A model generated the notes under the pieces. It did not search any database and was not told the DNA's origin. It worked only from the letters and a program-made list of their open reading frames with translations. A DNA stretch of 64,000 bases from Calliphora vicina (lineage: Eukaryota; Arthropoda; Insecta; Diptera; Calliphoridae): NCBI RefSeq assembly GCF_958450345.1, contig NC_088780.1, positions 120,976,226 to 121,040,225 of the forward strand, in the 5' to 3' direction. This document shows positions 32,976-50,963 of the stretch, piece after piece; positions within the stretch are counted from its first letter, which is position 1, and each line of letters begins with the position of its first letter. The translations under genes and the position numbers were made by a program.

Positions 32976-33350
32976 ATTCGTGGGCATTTCCACGGTCAAG
33001 AACGTGACAGTCGTACAGCTTCAAAGTGGAAAAATACAGAAATATTAACATTTGGTGTCTTATTTCCCTTTTTCGATAGCAATTTAGTGCCAATATGTTT
33101 AGTGCATTAGGTAGGCGTCCAATATATTAGCAAAAAATCAGGAACGCGACAAAAAATTTAACTCATTATCGAATGCTAGCAAAATGTAAAAAACACAAAA
33201 GTGGCTTCACATTGTTGCATTTTGGAATTTCAACGGTCAAGAACGTGATGTTCTTATGCCTTCGAAGAAAAAAAAATTAAGAAATCTCAAACAATTTTTC
33301 CTTGTTTCCATTTTGCGATAGCAATAATAATGGTGACAAAAAATAGAACG
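32976..33350 (+). repeat. Diverged tandem duplication, about 240-bp unit
   Basis: CATTTCCACGGTCAAGAACG and its downstream sequence (gacagtcgtacagcttcaaa, aatattaaca..., tttccctttttcgatagca) recur at about 33220-33350 as AATTTCAACGGTCAAGAACG (gatgttcttatgccttcgaa, tttccattttgcgatagca). Non-coding; family unknown. Confidence 0.6.
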
Positions 33351-34043
33351 TGATGTATTTTCCCGTAGCGTTTGTAATAAGGATTAGTTTAATTAATTTA
33401 TAATGATCAAAATTTTCTTTTTTTTTTGGCATAATTATTTTTCTTTCTGGTAGTAGCTTTCAAAGTATCGCATTATTGCTTCCCAGCTTATTGCTCCACA
33501 TGTTTTACCCACGTTAAATTATTAAAAACAGTTGTTTGTGAAAAAAGATGCACTTACGATAGCGAACGGGACATAATTTGAATATTAAAATGAAGTGTTT
33601 CCAGTGATTATTATGCAGTATTTTTGTAGTTAAAGCTACAACATTTAATTTTATATGCATTAAAATTTTAATTTAGATTCACTTACTGTTAGAAAATCAA
33701 ATATAAACTTCTACCACTCATAGTGAAGGTCATAATTACAAATAGGTACATTAACCAGTGGAACATTAATATAGATATTTCCGTGATATTATTTTAATAA
33801 CATTTGATTTTGACAACTACATAAAACAAATAGCTGTAGCTAAATATTGTTGACTATAAAAAACTATATCTTTCCTTTTATAAATTTGCAATTTCTACCA
33901 AAATTTATTATACCCGCCGACATCATGATACAGCAATTTGCAGATATTTACACATATCATTTACAAACATTTTAATATTTATATTTAACAATCTTTCACC
34001 CCATTATTGATACTCGTAGAATATACAAAAAGGAAATTGTAAC
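33351..34043. other. AT-rich non-coding DNA
   Basis: No gene or element recognised. Confidence 0.4.
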
Positions 34044-34045
34044 TA

Positions 34046-34528
34046 CACGCAGAGAAAAAATATAGTTGGGCATGGTTACTGTAACCATTTCAATATTGTT
34101 ACAAGTTTTTTAACTATATTATATTCACAGTAACCATTTACATGATTGTGGTAACAATAATATGGTTAATTTACGATTCACATGATTGTACCAACCATAT
34201 ATATGGTTACAGTAAACAAATATATGTTTGTGACAACCATTCATATGATGAAGGACTTATCATATTATGTTGCTCTCGGCTGAAGGCTTATCATAATCTG
34301 AAAACAGCATATTATGATAAAATTATTCATCATAAATATGGTTGCCATAAACATATACTTGTTTACTGTAACCATATATATGATTGATACAATCATTTGA
34401 ATCATAAATTAACCATATTATGGTTACCACAATCATGTGGTTACTGTGACTATAATATTGTTAAAAACCTTGTAACTCTATTTAAATGGTTACAGTAACC
34501 ATGCCCAATTATATTTTTTCTCTGCGTG
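34046..34528. mobile_element. Palindromic foldback element, 483 bp (TA duplication)
   Basis: It starts CACGCAGAGAAAAAATATAG and ends with the inverse (CTCTGCGTG), flanked by TA on both sides (34044-34045, 34529-34530). Almost the whole element folds on itself. Arms carry repeated ATGGTTACAGTAAC-type units in alternating orientation, with a central loop near 34260-34320. The family sister at 56136-56566 carries the same loop in the opposite orientation. A TA duplication suggests a Tc1/mariner-superfamily MITE (inference). No coding sequence. Confidence 0.85.
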
Positions 34529-34530
34529 TA

Positions 34531-35345
34531 CTACAGTGCAATCATGACTTGATTTTATTTTATTTATTTTTTTAATTTTGTCTACTTTTCGTTTTTGTAA
34601 CTTTATCTTACCACTTGCTGTACAAACATGAATTTGTAAAAACACGATTTAACTTATTTTGACTTGCGACCTTACTTCTTGTTCAATGAAATATGCTTAA
34701 CTGAATGAAGAAAAGAACAACGTGCAACATGTTACAAGAGTGTAGTTTGTGTGGGAGTGTGGTAAGATCATGATAAAGTTTTCATATTGTAAATATAGCT
34801 GGTGTATTTATGTATGTGGGTGTGCTTTTCGGTATATTTGCAACTTTTAACAGTATTTTTGTGCACTTTATTATTTATGACTTTCAATTTAGTTTTCACT
34901 TTGCTGTTTGTTTCGTTGTGTTGCTGAAGCAACAAGCAGCTCAACACTTTTGTAGAAATTTGAACATGTGAATGTATACATACGTGGTTTTAAATTGTAT
35001 AGTCTAAGAATGACTATTCCAAAATGCTAGAAAAAACTAAATTATAAGTGTGAACACATTCGGTAAAGTAGCTGCAATTTTAATTAGGATTTTTTTTTTT
35101 TATTTATAAAACCTTTACAAATCACACGTATGCGTATGATTGATATTTAATATAATTTCGTTATATATTTATCATACGTTTATCATATTTATTTGCAAAT
35201 AAAATATATAAATTTGTACTGCATACTTTAGGGAGCTTTTTTTTATTACAGACTAACAAAAAAAAGAATTTCCGAGTTTTACCCGGAATTTTTGAATTTT
35301 TTTTCTTTACAAACCATCTCCTGAAAATTTCGAATCGAATAAAAA
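34531..35345. other. AT-rich non-coding DNA
   Basis: No gene or element recognised. Confidence 0.4.
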
Positions 35346-41269
<5,924 letters not shown>

Positions 41270-41340
41270 CCAAATCGCTCCAGCCGTTCTCACGTGATGC
41301 CATTACATGGACCATTTCATTTTTATATATATAGATATAT
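41270..41340 (+). repeat. 3' flank of the CAGA array, different repeat type
   Basis: CCAAATCGCTCCAGCCGTTC, CACGTGATGCCATTACATGG, then TTTCATTTTTATATATATAG. The cagccgttct...tttatatatatagat layout is common at ends of insect dispersed repeats. It differs from what follows the CAGA seed in other family B copies (GGACATGGCT). Confidence 0.5.
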
Positions 41341-41780
41341 ACCACTACTAAACAAAATAAAATGTTTGAGCAGATTTGCCTCAAGAACGTGGAATTTAAC
41401 TAAAAGTTTTAACATTTTTTTGTGATTTGAAGGTAAATTTAATTCGGTTCAAGATCATTTATTGTAATATTCTATAATAATTCAAAGAATATCATTCCAA
41501 ACTAATTGGCAAATTGAAATATTATTAAATATTAAGAGCTTAACTTCTATAGATTCTAAGACCGTTATTTTATAAAACGAAACGACAAACGTTAAAATAA
41601 AATTCTATGGAATTTATTCAAGTTTCAAACCCTTTTCCCAGTACAATTCATACAAATTGCTTACGCTTCGTTCTATAAAATGAGGCCCTAAATCCATAAA
41701 AAATTATTTTTGGTTATTATTCGAATTTTTTATATTATAATTTAATTTGCCCAAGTGCACGTATTAAAATTACTCTGTAT
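41341..41780. other. AT-rich non-coding DNA
   Basis: No gene or element recognised. Confidence 0.4.
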
Positions 41781-42349
41781 CGGTCATGCCCGACCATATA
41801 ATACCCTACACTGAGTAAATGAGCAAAAAAATGTTTCTTTTAAAACTTCAATAATTTATTTTCGTGAATGATTTCCGGAAGAGGGCCTTATATGGAAGCT
41901 ATGACTAATTATGGACTGATCACCATGAAACTAGACCGTATGATTTATGTCTAAATTATTTCTGTTGAATTTTATTTGTATACCAACAATTTTAAGTGAT
42001 TTATAATCTTTAAAGGGATTTTCGGAAGCGGGCCTTATATGGGAGCTATGACTTATTATGCACTGATCATCATAAAATTATGTGAAGTGAATTCCGTATA
42101 TAAAAAACTTAGTTGGAGCGAAATTTGTGTAGATACCTTTATAAATTAAACATTTATGACCGATAAAGTCCAATTTCATTTCAGCCAGTTTCAATAGGCA
42201 CAAATTTTACAGCCAGCCAGCCGGACGGACATCGTTTAATCGACTCTGAAAGTCGATCGGTATACTTTAAGTTAGACTAATATTTTTGGACGTTTCAAAC
42301 ATCAGCTCAAACGCATAATACCCTCCCCACTATGGTGGTGTAGAGTATA
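41781..42349 (-). repeat. Dispersed repeat, family A (copy 3)
   Basis: Inverted copy of 2728-3370. It begins CGGTCATGCCCGACCATATA, ATACCCTACACTGAGTAAAT and ends CCCCACTATGGTGGTGTAGA. Non-coding. Confidence 0.8.
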
Positions 42350-43531
42350 AAAAGAGGGAAATAATTCTGTAACTTCTAAATGTTCGATAGACCGATTTCA
42401 TTTAAATTTGACATTCGCAAAGAGGAAGCGTTGTCGAGTTAATTTTTCCCTAAATAATTTGCCATATAAAAAACATGTTATTTATCAATGGATAGGGGAT
42501 TATGTCTATTTTTTAAAAATACATATGGGGCATTTCATGTCAAGTGAACCAACTTTTGAAATCGATGTCTTCCGATCGGGATGCACCAAGGTTAGTTCTA
42601 TATAGTAACTCAGGCACAATTTTTCAACAAGATCGGTTGAGAACTCTCTGAGTTAGAGGGGGTCAAAATTTGACATTTTGGCCAAGCAATTGTTTTTTCT
42701 TATCCATATATCTTATTATCTATTGTTCTTAGCAAAATGTGTCCCAAATAGCTTAGATAGCTCTTTATTCAATCTTTCGAAAAAAAAAATATTTAATAAA
42801 AAATAAAAAAATTTTAATATTTTTTTCCGAAATCAAAAACTTTTTTTTCTTAAAATAAAGCTTAGATATTTTCCTTGAAGACCTATTTGGTCGCTTAGTG
42901 TTATGCGAGTGGGATATCTATCAAAATAAATATTTTGTAACTCAAAACATATAATTTTGGAATTTTTTTTGCAAAATCAAAAACTTTGTTGACTTTTGTG
43001 TGGACCTGGTAAGATCGGTATCAGCAATTTTCCAAATATTTTTTATTTAAAAAGTTTGTTGTAAATTTATTTTTTCGAAAAGTATAAACTCCTTATAATT
43101 ATAAAAGAAATGAAGAAGTCAAAGTATTTTATTTTTGTTATTTTTAAACTTTTTTAATTAAAAAAGTACCAACGATTTTGATAATGGCATTTGTTAGATT
43201 GCTAATTCTAACATTGGCTACATTATGCCGCATAAACAAGAGATTTTAAGATGATTAAACTCTTAAATTTATAAATTTATTTTTTCTAAAAATACAATAA
43301 AATTAGTTCTAGAAAAGTAGTCTTACATACTTAGTACATCAGGTGTCTATCTTCAATATCCATTAAAGAATTTTCGTATTAGATATACAAATTCCCACTT
43401 TAAAATTTGAAAATGATAATCAATGATGTCATTGGAGCATTAATAAATTATACTTCAGTCTCTTATGTTGAGACTATAAGTTTTATCTAAATTTATATAT
43501 TTTTACTATGTATATAAAAAATCTTTTATTT
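42350..43531. other. Dispersed non-coding repeats
   Basis: About 42505-42760 has dispersed-repeat phrasing (gggcatttcatgtcaagtga, gttagagggggtcaaaattt). 42835-43010 is a third copy of the 175-bp repeat at 23339-23690 (tttggtcgcttagtgttatg). No coding region. Confidence 0.5.
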
Positions 43532-43539
43532 CTATACAC

Positions 43540-44576
43540 TAGGGTGATCGATTGTTCGACATTTTTAGAAAGCGGTTTTCGGTTTCTTCGATAAATTGCA
43601 ATTTAAATAAACCGGTTTCGGTTTTTTTATAATAACCGGTTAACCGGTTTTTTGGAATAATATTAAAACGCCTAGAAATAAGAAGAAACAAGTTTTATTT
43701 ATTAAAATAACAGTGATTAAAACAATTTTGATTACTTCTTCTATCCCATTTGACCTATTTTTCAATTAATATTAAATTTTTCTAAAAGTGAGTGGTTGAT
43801 ATTTTTAATATTTAATGAATTTTATTTAATTTCAAAAGTCAACAAATACGTTAGATTTTTAGAAAAACAAATTGGCAAAAAATATCTATAAACTTGTTTG
43901 GACTTAAAGGTGTTTTGTTACGCACAATTAAGTTACATATTTTTTTAGAGTTTTGGTAGCACTACAATATATCTTTGTTAGCTCTAATATATATCTGTCT
44001 CTTTTCATCATACTTGCTGAACATTATACACGAATGAAAACTGGGATTCCCCGGGTAAATACCAAAGCCATGTTTTTCTTATCCTTCATAAGATCTTCGG
44101 GTAAAATTTTACGCATTTTGAAATTAATTGCAGTTTTTCTAAAAATTAGTGGTTGATATTTTTGATATTTTATAACTTTAATTTAATTTCAAATGTCAAC
44201 AACTACGTTAGGTTTTTTTAAATATATTTTCTATTTGTGTCTAATTTGACCCGAAGATCGTTAACGTCAGTAAATTTTAAGACCTTATGAAGGTAAAATA
44301 ATCTCTTAGGGATAAGTAAAACACTGTTTAAATGATTTGGAGTATATCGATTTTGAAGTTGAAGTATTTGTTTTAATTTTTTTTTTTGGAATTTGAATAT
44401 TTTTTAAAATTTTTAATACATTAGAACTCATAAAAACACACTTTTAGAAAAAACCGGTTATTCGAAGAGAAAACCCCGGTTTCTTCGATATTCGAAATGT
44501 GAGCTTTTCAAAAAAACCGAAACCGACCTTACCAAAAAAAAAACCGGTTATAACCGGTTATTAAAAACCGGGCCTA
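43540..44576. mobile_element. hAT-like element with ACCGGTT-rich ends, 1.04 kb
   Basis: An exact 8-bp duplication CTATACAC lies at 43532-43539 and 44577-44584. The termini are TAGGGTGATCG and the inverse of TAGGCCCGGTT. Both subterminal zones are packed with AACCGGTT, ACCGGTTAT and TTCTTCGATA motifs. Inside, a roughly 85-bp segment (GTGGTTGATATTTTTAATAT with TCAACAAATACGTTAG) is repeated at about 43776-43863 and 44134-44221. No transposase is recognisable. Non-autonomous. Confidence 0.85.
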
Positions 44577-44584
44577 CTATACAC

Positions 44585-45529
44585 ACTCAAAAAATAAGTG
44601 GATATATGCCCTCTCCATTTTAGTACATTTTCAAGTTCCATGCTCTGAATCGAATTTTTCACTGAATTTTTGCAAAGGGGTTTTTTTACCATAAATGTGG
44701 AAAAAGTTGAAAAACTATTTAATTTCCAAGTTTTGTGATATTTTTATTAATTGTAAAATAACGCTTTTATTTAAAACAAAAGATGTATTGAAAAAATCCC
44801 CCTTGATTGGACTATTTTACATAAGGATATACATAAAACATGTAAAACAAATAAATAAAATATCTTGCTGTTTGAATCTGTGTACAACCGCTTAGTTATA
44901 TAAATAAAATACAATTTTTTCAAGTCAATTGTAAATCATTTTTAAATACATTTATTTTTTTATCAATGAAAAAATGTATAAACAATATAATTGCCATAAA
45001 TTTTTTGCAATAAAAAAGTTTTAAAAATAAATTTTAAATCCGATTGCTAAGTGAGGATTTATATTTATGTTTTTATGTTTTAATGTGTTTATTTATATAA
45101 GTATGTGTGTAGTAGAAATATATATTAGAGGGGACCTTATTTGGCAATTCTTTGTTTTCCGATGCCCCTATAGTCTACAATTGTTATCCGTCAAATTCTG
45201 AAAATTAGAACAAAATCGAATGAAGCTTAGATAGTTTTTTATGAAATAAAATTTCATGCTTATCTCAAGTCCCAAATTTGAAATTTTTAAAGTTGTGTCA
45301 AACAAAATTTCATAAAAAAAATTCAGTTCCACTAAACGCTAGATGGGTTTTTTAAAATTAAAATTTTGACGATTGTACCTATTAAGGGTTATCAGCGGAA
45401 TCGATTTAAATTTTCAGATTTCGAGGAAATTTAGTTTTTGGTCAAAAATTTGTTAAAAATATTTCGTAACCTTTTTTGTAATATTTAATTTTAGATTTAT
45501 TCTTTGGTTGTTACGCGTAATTTTAAATT
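44585..45529. other. AT-rich non-coding DNA
   Basis: No gene or element recognised. Confidence 0.4.
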
Positions 45530-45744
45530 TCTACACGAAAAAAGCATGTTTGTGGTAAACCTAATCTTAGAGCAAGATGATATGAAAAGTTTTATGATTG
45601 TAGTCCAAACATATTATGATAATTTAATAATGATAAAATATAGTCGTAATATCATTGTCATACATGATCCTAATATAAACTGAAGTGGCCCCATGTAATG
45701 ATAATATGATCCAATGAAATCATATTACGATCCGACGAACAGTT
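45530..45744. repeat. Decayed relative of the foldback family
   Basis: TCTACACGAAAAAAGCATGT at 45530 recalls the CACGCAGAG end. 45583-45735 carries AAACATATTATGATAATT- and ATGATCCAATGAAATCATAT-type units like 26340-26530. Confidence 0.4.
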
Positions 45745-46495
45745 TTTTTAGAAACGGTTTTTTTTTTTAAATAATTCGGTATATCGGGAACTATTGGAGG
45801 TATTGTTACGAAATTTAACATGGTTGGAGCTGAGGTGTTTTCGAGTTGATCTACAATTGTATAGCTTCCTAGGGGTAATGGAAGGCCAGTGGCCAGAATG
45901 GTCCCCAAATTTGAGCAAATTGGGTCTCACATTTTTTTAAAAAATTTCCAAAAGAATCATTTAATATCTGAATGAGCTGAAATTTAAAATATAAATAGTC
46001 CTTGAGCAAATTTACATTATGTAAGTTATCTCTTTTAGTTGAAGAGTTATGTAGGTTAGATTTTTTTCTTTTTAATTTTGCTCGATTTTTTTTGTTTTTT
46101 AAATATGGCGGAAATATGGCATTCAAAGAGCCGTATTTTGTACGTTTTTTTACAAAAATGTCCGTATATTTTATCTTTTGTAGAAAAAATTTTGCTTCAG
46201 GACTATATACAATTTTTATATAATCGGTAAAGAGAACTTAATACAAAAGCGTGTAAAGTAATATTTGGCTCACTTAAGTGAGCATGGCCAAACTTGGCCA
46301 ATTAAAAAAAAAAAAAATTAGGTTTGAGTAAAAAATTCTAAAAACCGAAAACACCGATCTGCAAAAAAGCTTCATATTGTATAATCCTGTATGTTATTTA
46401 AATACGTTCTAAGTTGTTTTACTATCACACGGTAAATAACGTCACAGTAAATAACGTAACACATTTTCTCCGATTTAGGAATTTCGGTATTTTTT
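45745..46495. repeat. Dispersed repeat mosaic, family C
   Basis: 45745-45945 (cggtatatcgggaactattg, tggttggagctgaggtg) is an inverted match to about 55015-55180. 46130-46495 (cttttgtagaaaaaattttg, ggactatatacaattt, aatacaaaagcgtgt, atcacacggtaaataacgtc) is a direct match to 14498-14878 inside the TTAA-flanked element. No coding sequence. Confidence 0.65.
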
Positions 46496-46562
46496 TCAAA
46501 TCTTTTCTGGAATAATTTTAAATCATAAAAATAAACTTAAAGGGTATATATTAAAGGGTATT

Positions 46563-46731
46563 CATTTCAAAAAATTTAAAATTACACTCTGATTTTTTTA
46601 CACTTTTACACAACAAAAGCATGAAAAAACATTCCACAAAAAAATACAACTTTTTTTGGATTTTTTTTCTTGTGTTTGTTGTGTAAAAGTGTAAAAAAAT
46701 TAGAGTGTAATTTTCCATTTTTTTGAAAATG
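46563..46731. mobile_element. Small inverted-repeat element (MITE-like)
   Basis: Imperfect arms of about 56 bp: ATTACACTCTGATTTTTTTA, CACTTTTACACAACAAA at 46581-46617, with the inverse TTTGTTGTGTAAAAGTG, TAAAAAAATTAGAGTGTAAT at about 46675-46711, extending outward through CATTT(T)CAAAAAA. The loop is about 57 bp. No coding sequence. Confidence 0.7.
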
Positions 46732-47692
46732 AAAACATCTGAAATTTAAAAAAAATATTTTATTTTACTTCCCATAAAATTTATTTATACACAAATTTCA
46801 ATTCATAGGCTGATCAATTATTCAGCATATGCCTTTTAAATTTTTTGATTATCTCATTTAATTATGATTTGCAACGAAAAAACTCATATGATGCCACGTC
46901 AAATGACGGAGAACAATTTTAGGCCATGAGACTTTAAAAAATTTAAAAAGTGCAAAATAAGGTCCAGCCTAATATGCATTCATATATGAGGATTTAAGTA
47001 TTTAAAACTGTACTGTGCAGTTTTCTCTATAAAGCATTGTCAACTTAGTGTTGTAGTGTTAGTAATTCCTAGTAAATCCATAAATATTTTAGTTTTTTCT
47101 TGCTCAATATCCATCGTATTAGCCAAAAATCATTTTAGTTGTTATTGTGAAAATTGCTAGACTTGCTGTTAATAAAAAATTAACTATTTAAATTTTATTA
47201 ATGTATAACAAAAACAAGTATCTGGTAATATTATATTCCTTATTAAATCAATACTAAGTAAAATGTAGGGAGTCATAAATTTAACTTACTGACCAAACAT
47301 TTATTCATAATCACCTACATATCTATGTAAAAAGGAATATATTTATCTATTATTAGTGCATCACATAACCAAGTAACTTTATATTTATTTGTATTATTTT
47401 ATAATTTTTTGTTTATGCAAAAAATTTATGCACTTTTTTTATTTGCCTGATGGTGTATATAATGATTTTAATTTACAACATTAATCCAATTATTTAATAC
47501 CGTTAAGATTATGTTGATATATGAGATTTATTTGTTTATGCAAAAATTTAAAAATAATAAAATTAATGTTGTTAACAAATTGCACACATGAGTGTTAATT
47601 CATGGAAAATATTTTGCAAAAACTGCTTGCACATTTTCACATGGTTATATTTAGTAATTAATTCAATAAAATGTTTTTCAAAGGAATTTACC
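46732..47692. other. AT-rich non-coding DNA
   Basis: No gene or element recognised. Confidence 0.4.
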
Positions 47693-48145
47693 TTCATTAT
47701 ACCCTTCCCCATGAGTGGCAAGGGTATATATTCTGGATCGTTATAGATAGTAAAGTCGATGTCTAACCTTTTTTACGTTTGTATGTTGAAATAATTTTTC
47801 TGTAGCCCCAAGTAACTTACATATATAATTCTTACATCGTTATATGCGCTATAGCCCCGGTTAGACAGCTATTAAGAATCGAGAAACTCGCACCATAAAT
47901 GGCTGAGATATAAGCAAAAAACCACTACTACCTCGATTTTGACCTACTTCTGATCTATATCTTGATTACTAAGTCATTAATAGACAATCTTAAATAATAC
48001 TTATTATATGGATATCTAATAATAGGTATTTCAATACCTTTTATACGAATCTACAATGGGTCAAAATATAGTCAAATATTTTGTAACTCTAATTTTGTCA
48101 TCAAAATATTTTCTTAACAAAAATAAGTTTTGTCACAGCCAGCTT
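47693..48145 (-). repeat. Dispersed repeat, family B (copy 3)
   Basis: Starts ATTATACCCTTCCCCATGAG, AAGGGTATATATTCTGGATC; includes ataaatggctgagatataag and ctatatcttgattactaagt. Inverted relative to 31672-32257 and parallel to 49088-49560. Confidence 0.7.
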
Positions 48146-48311
48146 TCTTTTAAAGAATGCTTAATTTTAAATATAAAGGAATATCAAAAAAATTTTAAAA
48201 ATATCAGTTGCATTTCTTGAAAAATTTAAAATGATATAGATAAAATTTCCATAAAGTTATCTGGTCCCTAAAAAAAAAGTTATACGCTGAAATATAAAAA
48301 AAAACAGAATA

Positions 48312-48740
48312 TAACACAAGTAAGAGTGTTATATTCGGTTGTGGCGAATCTTTTATACCCACCATCAATATGTTCCAACAAAATTTGGTAGACAGATTTA
48401 GGTTCATATAAAACTTGTGTATGTCCAATTTCATGTTTCATTTCATCACAGTAATTATTATAAGAAAATTATGAATGTTCAAAGCAGTTTCTGCGGGCGA
48501 CCTTTAACAGTATAATTTCAGAGTACTTAGAACTAATTTGACTACTAAAGCTGTTTTCCGGGGGTACATTTGTATGGCGGCTTTGTCAAATCATGAACCA
48601 ATATTGTCCATTTTTAATAAACAAACCTTATTAAAAGAGAGTTTTGCCCCTATCGTGTTTTCAATAGACAGACAGACATAGCTAGATCGTCTTAGACTTT
48701 CATAATGACTTTTGTGGGTCTGCGAACATATTTTTATACG
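48312..48740 (+). repeat. Dispersed repeat, family B-like (copy 4)
   Basis: Starts ACAAGTAAGAGTGTTATATT, CGGTTGTGGCGAATC, as at 35346, and ends near AATAGACAGACAGACATAGC at 48665. Diverged from the other copies in the middle. Confidence 0.6.
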
Positions 48741-49087
48741 TTTTTGGAGGAAAGCTTAACGCAAAAAACTGATCAATTTAATAGATTTAGCCCTTTCAAA
48801 GATTGTTCAATTTTCAAGAAAAATTTCAAACGTACATATCTATAACAATTTATTTCTTTTGATTTTTCATTTTCGGATTTTTTTTAAATGATATCGCCAT
48901 CGCTTTAAGCGTACAATTTACCATGGATAGGCTATATTTAAAAAAAATTAAAAACCTTAAAATTAAAAAATAGATTTTTCTACAAAAACTCGTCCAAAGC
49001 CTCAAGAACAACATTTTTTTGGAAAAACTGCTACCGCCATCTTTTGTAGCGCACAATTTCATTTTGGAAAGGTAAGTTTAAATAAAA

Positions 49088-49560
49088 ATTAATCAGCCGA
49101 TATAAGTTTGTCATTCCGTTTGTAATTTCAAAAATATAATTTTCCGACCCTATAAAGTATATATATTCTGGATCCTCATAGATAGCGGAGTCGATTAAGC
49201 CATGTCCGTCTGTCTGTCTGTTGAAATCAACTTTCCGAAGCCTCCAAATAACTTAAATACACATCAATATCTCCGGAATTCTTCCAGCTCGGTTGCTCTT
49301 TAAAATCCAGAAAATCGGCCCACAAATGGCTGAGATATAAAGAAAAAACCAGGACAACATCGATTTTTACCTATTTTTGGCCTATATCTGGATTACTAAG
49401 TAATTAATATAGACATTATGGATATCTAATGATAAATATTTCAAAGACCTTTGCAACGACGTATATAAGATAGTAAGTTGGACCTACAATGGGTGAAAAT
49501 CGGAAAAAATATTTTTTAACCCGAATTTTTTTTTCCAAAAGTTTTTTTCGCTAAACATTA
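49088..49560 (-). repeat. Dispersed repeat, family B (copy 5)
   Basis: Contains GACCCTATAAAGTATATATA, ctggatcctcatagatagcg, catgtccgtctgtctgtctg, TTGAAATCAACTTTCCGAAG and ggcccacaaatggctgagat. Read inverted, it shows the probable pre-expansion form of the CAGA array junction at 36010: three to four CAGA units followed by CGGACATGGC. Confidence 0.75.
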
Positions 49561-49784
49561 ATACAAATTGAAAAAACCAAAAAAAATTTAAAAAAACAAT
49601 TCGAAAAATTTATTTTTCCAAAAAAATTAAAAAAAAAAACTTTGAAAAATAAACATAAATTTTGTTTACCTAAAAATATTTAAAATTTTTATTTTGATAA
49701 ATGTGAAAAGTTTTTCGCGTATTGTGTAATTTTTGTGCAATTCGAATAAATATTTATACTATTTTTAAGCAATGAAAATAAATA
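49561..49784. other. AT-rich non-coding DNA
   Basis: Homopolymer-rich; nothing recognised. Confidence 0.4.
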
Positions 49785-50165
49785 TCCCGGGTAATCTATC
49801 ATGAAGTCAGTTGTCACTTCAGTGTCTCTAAGTAGTCTAGGGTGCAGTCACTTTATAATTTTTTAAGAACTGTACTTTAGAAAGTACAATAGTTATTTTA
49901 TTCAGCAGATATATTGTCTATCTAAAAGTCAATTGTCACTTAGTATGCTTTTGACAGTACCACAGAGCTGAAGAGATGTGTGTTTAGCCAGCAGTTTTAT
50001 GGCACCTTTAAACAAAAATTCCTCCGACTATTCTCCAACAGATTACTTCTGGTAGGTAAAATAATTACATTCTATAGTGCAGTACAAAACAAATGTTTAA
50101 TGTTACTACACTCTAGGTTACTTAGAGGCACTAAAGTGACCATTGACTTAACGCTAGGTTACATG
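49785..50165. repeat. Inverted-repeat element, family D (copy 2)
   Basis: The left arm CACTTCAGTGTCTCTAAGTA, GTCTAGGGTGCAGTCACTTT (about 49812-49853) is inverted at about 50095-50150 (CTACACTCTAGGTTACTTAG, GGCACTAAAGTGACCATTGA). The middle (ctccgactattctccaacag, attacttct) matches about 5750-5790. Probably a non-autonomous DNA element. Confidence 0.6.
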
Positions 50166-50171
50166 GGATGA

Positions 50172-50960
50172 CAGCATAAGCGTAGCTAGACTATTATTCT
50201 GGGGTGGGCAAGTGCCCATCCAAATAGTAAAAATAAATAATTTTTTATTAAAACAAAACTAAATATCACAAAAATTCAGTTTGCTAACATAACTACTTCA
50301 TTTTTAATATTTAAAACTGCTAATTTATTTTATAAAATATTTTTATATATTTAACTTCCAATAGTTAATCAACTAAAGGAATAGAATCCGTCAAATCCAG
50401 ATTTTAGCTTTTACCTAATGTTGATTCTATATAAAAATCTTCAAGAACACTTTTAATTACAGCGTAATTTTTAATTACTGACTTACAATTTTCATATCTA
50501 CAACTCCATCTAGTTGTGCAAAGGCTGTTTATTTTATACTGTTTAATTTGAAGAGCTTGGCTTTTTAAATCATTATTATTTTCTGGTTTCGAAAAGTGAA
50601 TGCATAAAGCCTCTATGCTAAGAATGTTTCCGCTGATGATATGTGTAAACACGAATCCACAATAATTAAGTTTAGCCTGTCGGATAAACAATGGCTTGCG
50701 GATTTGACTCCTTTATTTTAGCTTGTAAAAACCAAACATTACATGTGCTCCGTTGTACGATTGGCATTGGAATATTTTTTAACTTTTTGGGTTCCAAAAA
50801 CCCCATGATTAATGTTCTAAGGCACAGGAATCTCATAACGGAACAATCTACAAATCCCAGCACCCTATCTATGAGAATTATATCAACACAATTTGTATAA
50901 AACCATGGCCCTGTGCTCCTTATAGGAACTACGGGAACTTATATATATAATATTTACGAA
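50172..50960 (-). pseudogene. hAT-type transposase fragment
   Basis: On the minus strand, a frame from 50691 to 50404 contains INSLCTTRWSCRYENCKSVI followed by KNYAVIKSVLEDF. This fits the C.TRW.CR block of hAT transposases of the TTF/zinc-finger-MYM-like group. Before it is GNILSIEALCIHFSKPE-like sequence. A second minus-strand frame at 50863-50672 (GFLEPKKLKNIPMPIVQRST) is unassigned. The flank at about 50185-50222 has the GCGTAGCTAG...GGGTGGGCAAGTGCCCATCC hairpin seen at ends of such elements. Both frames are short and isolated, with no catalytic core visible. A relic. Confidence 0.5.
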
Positions 50961-50963
50961 TTC

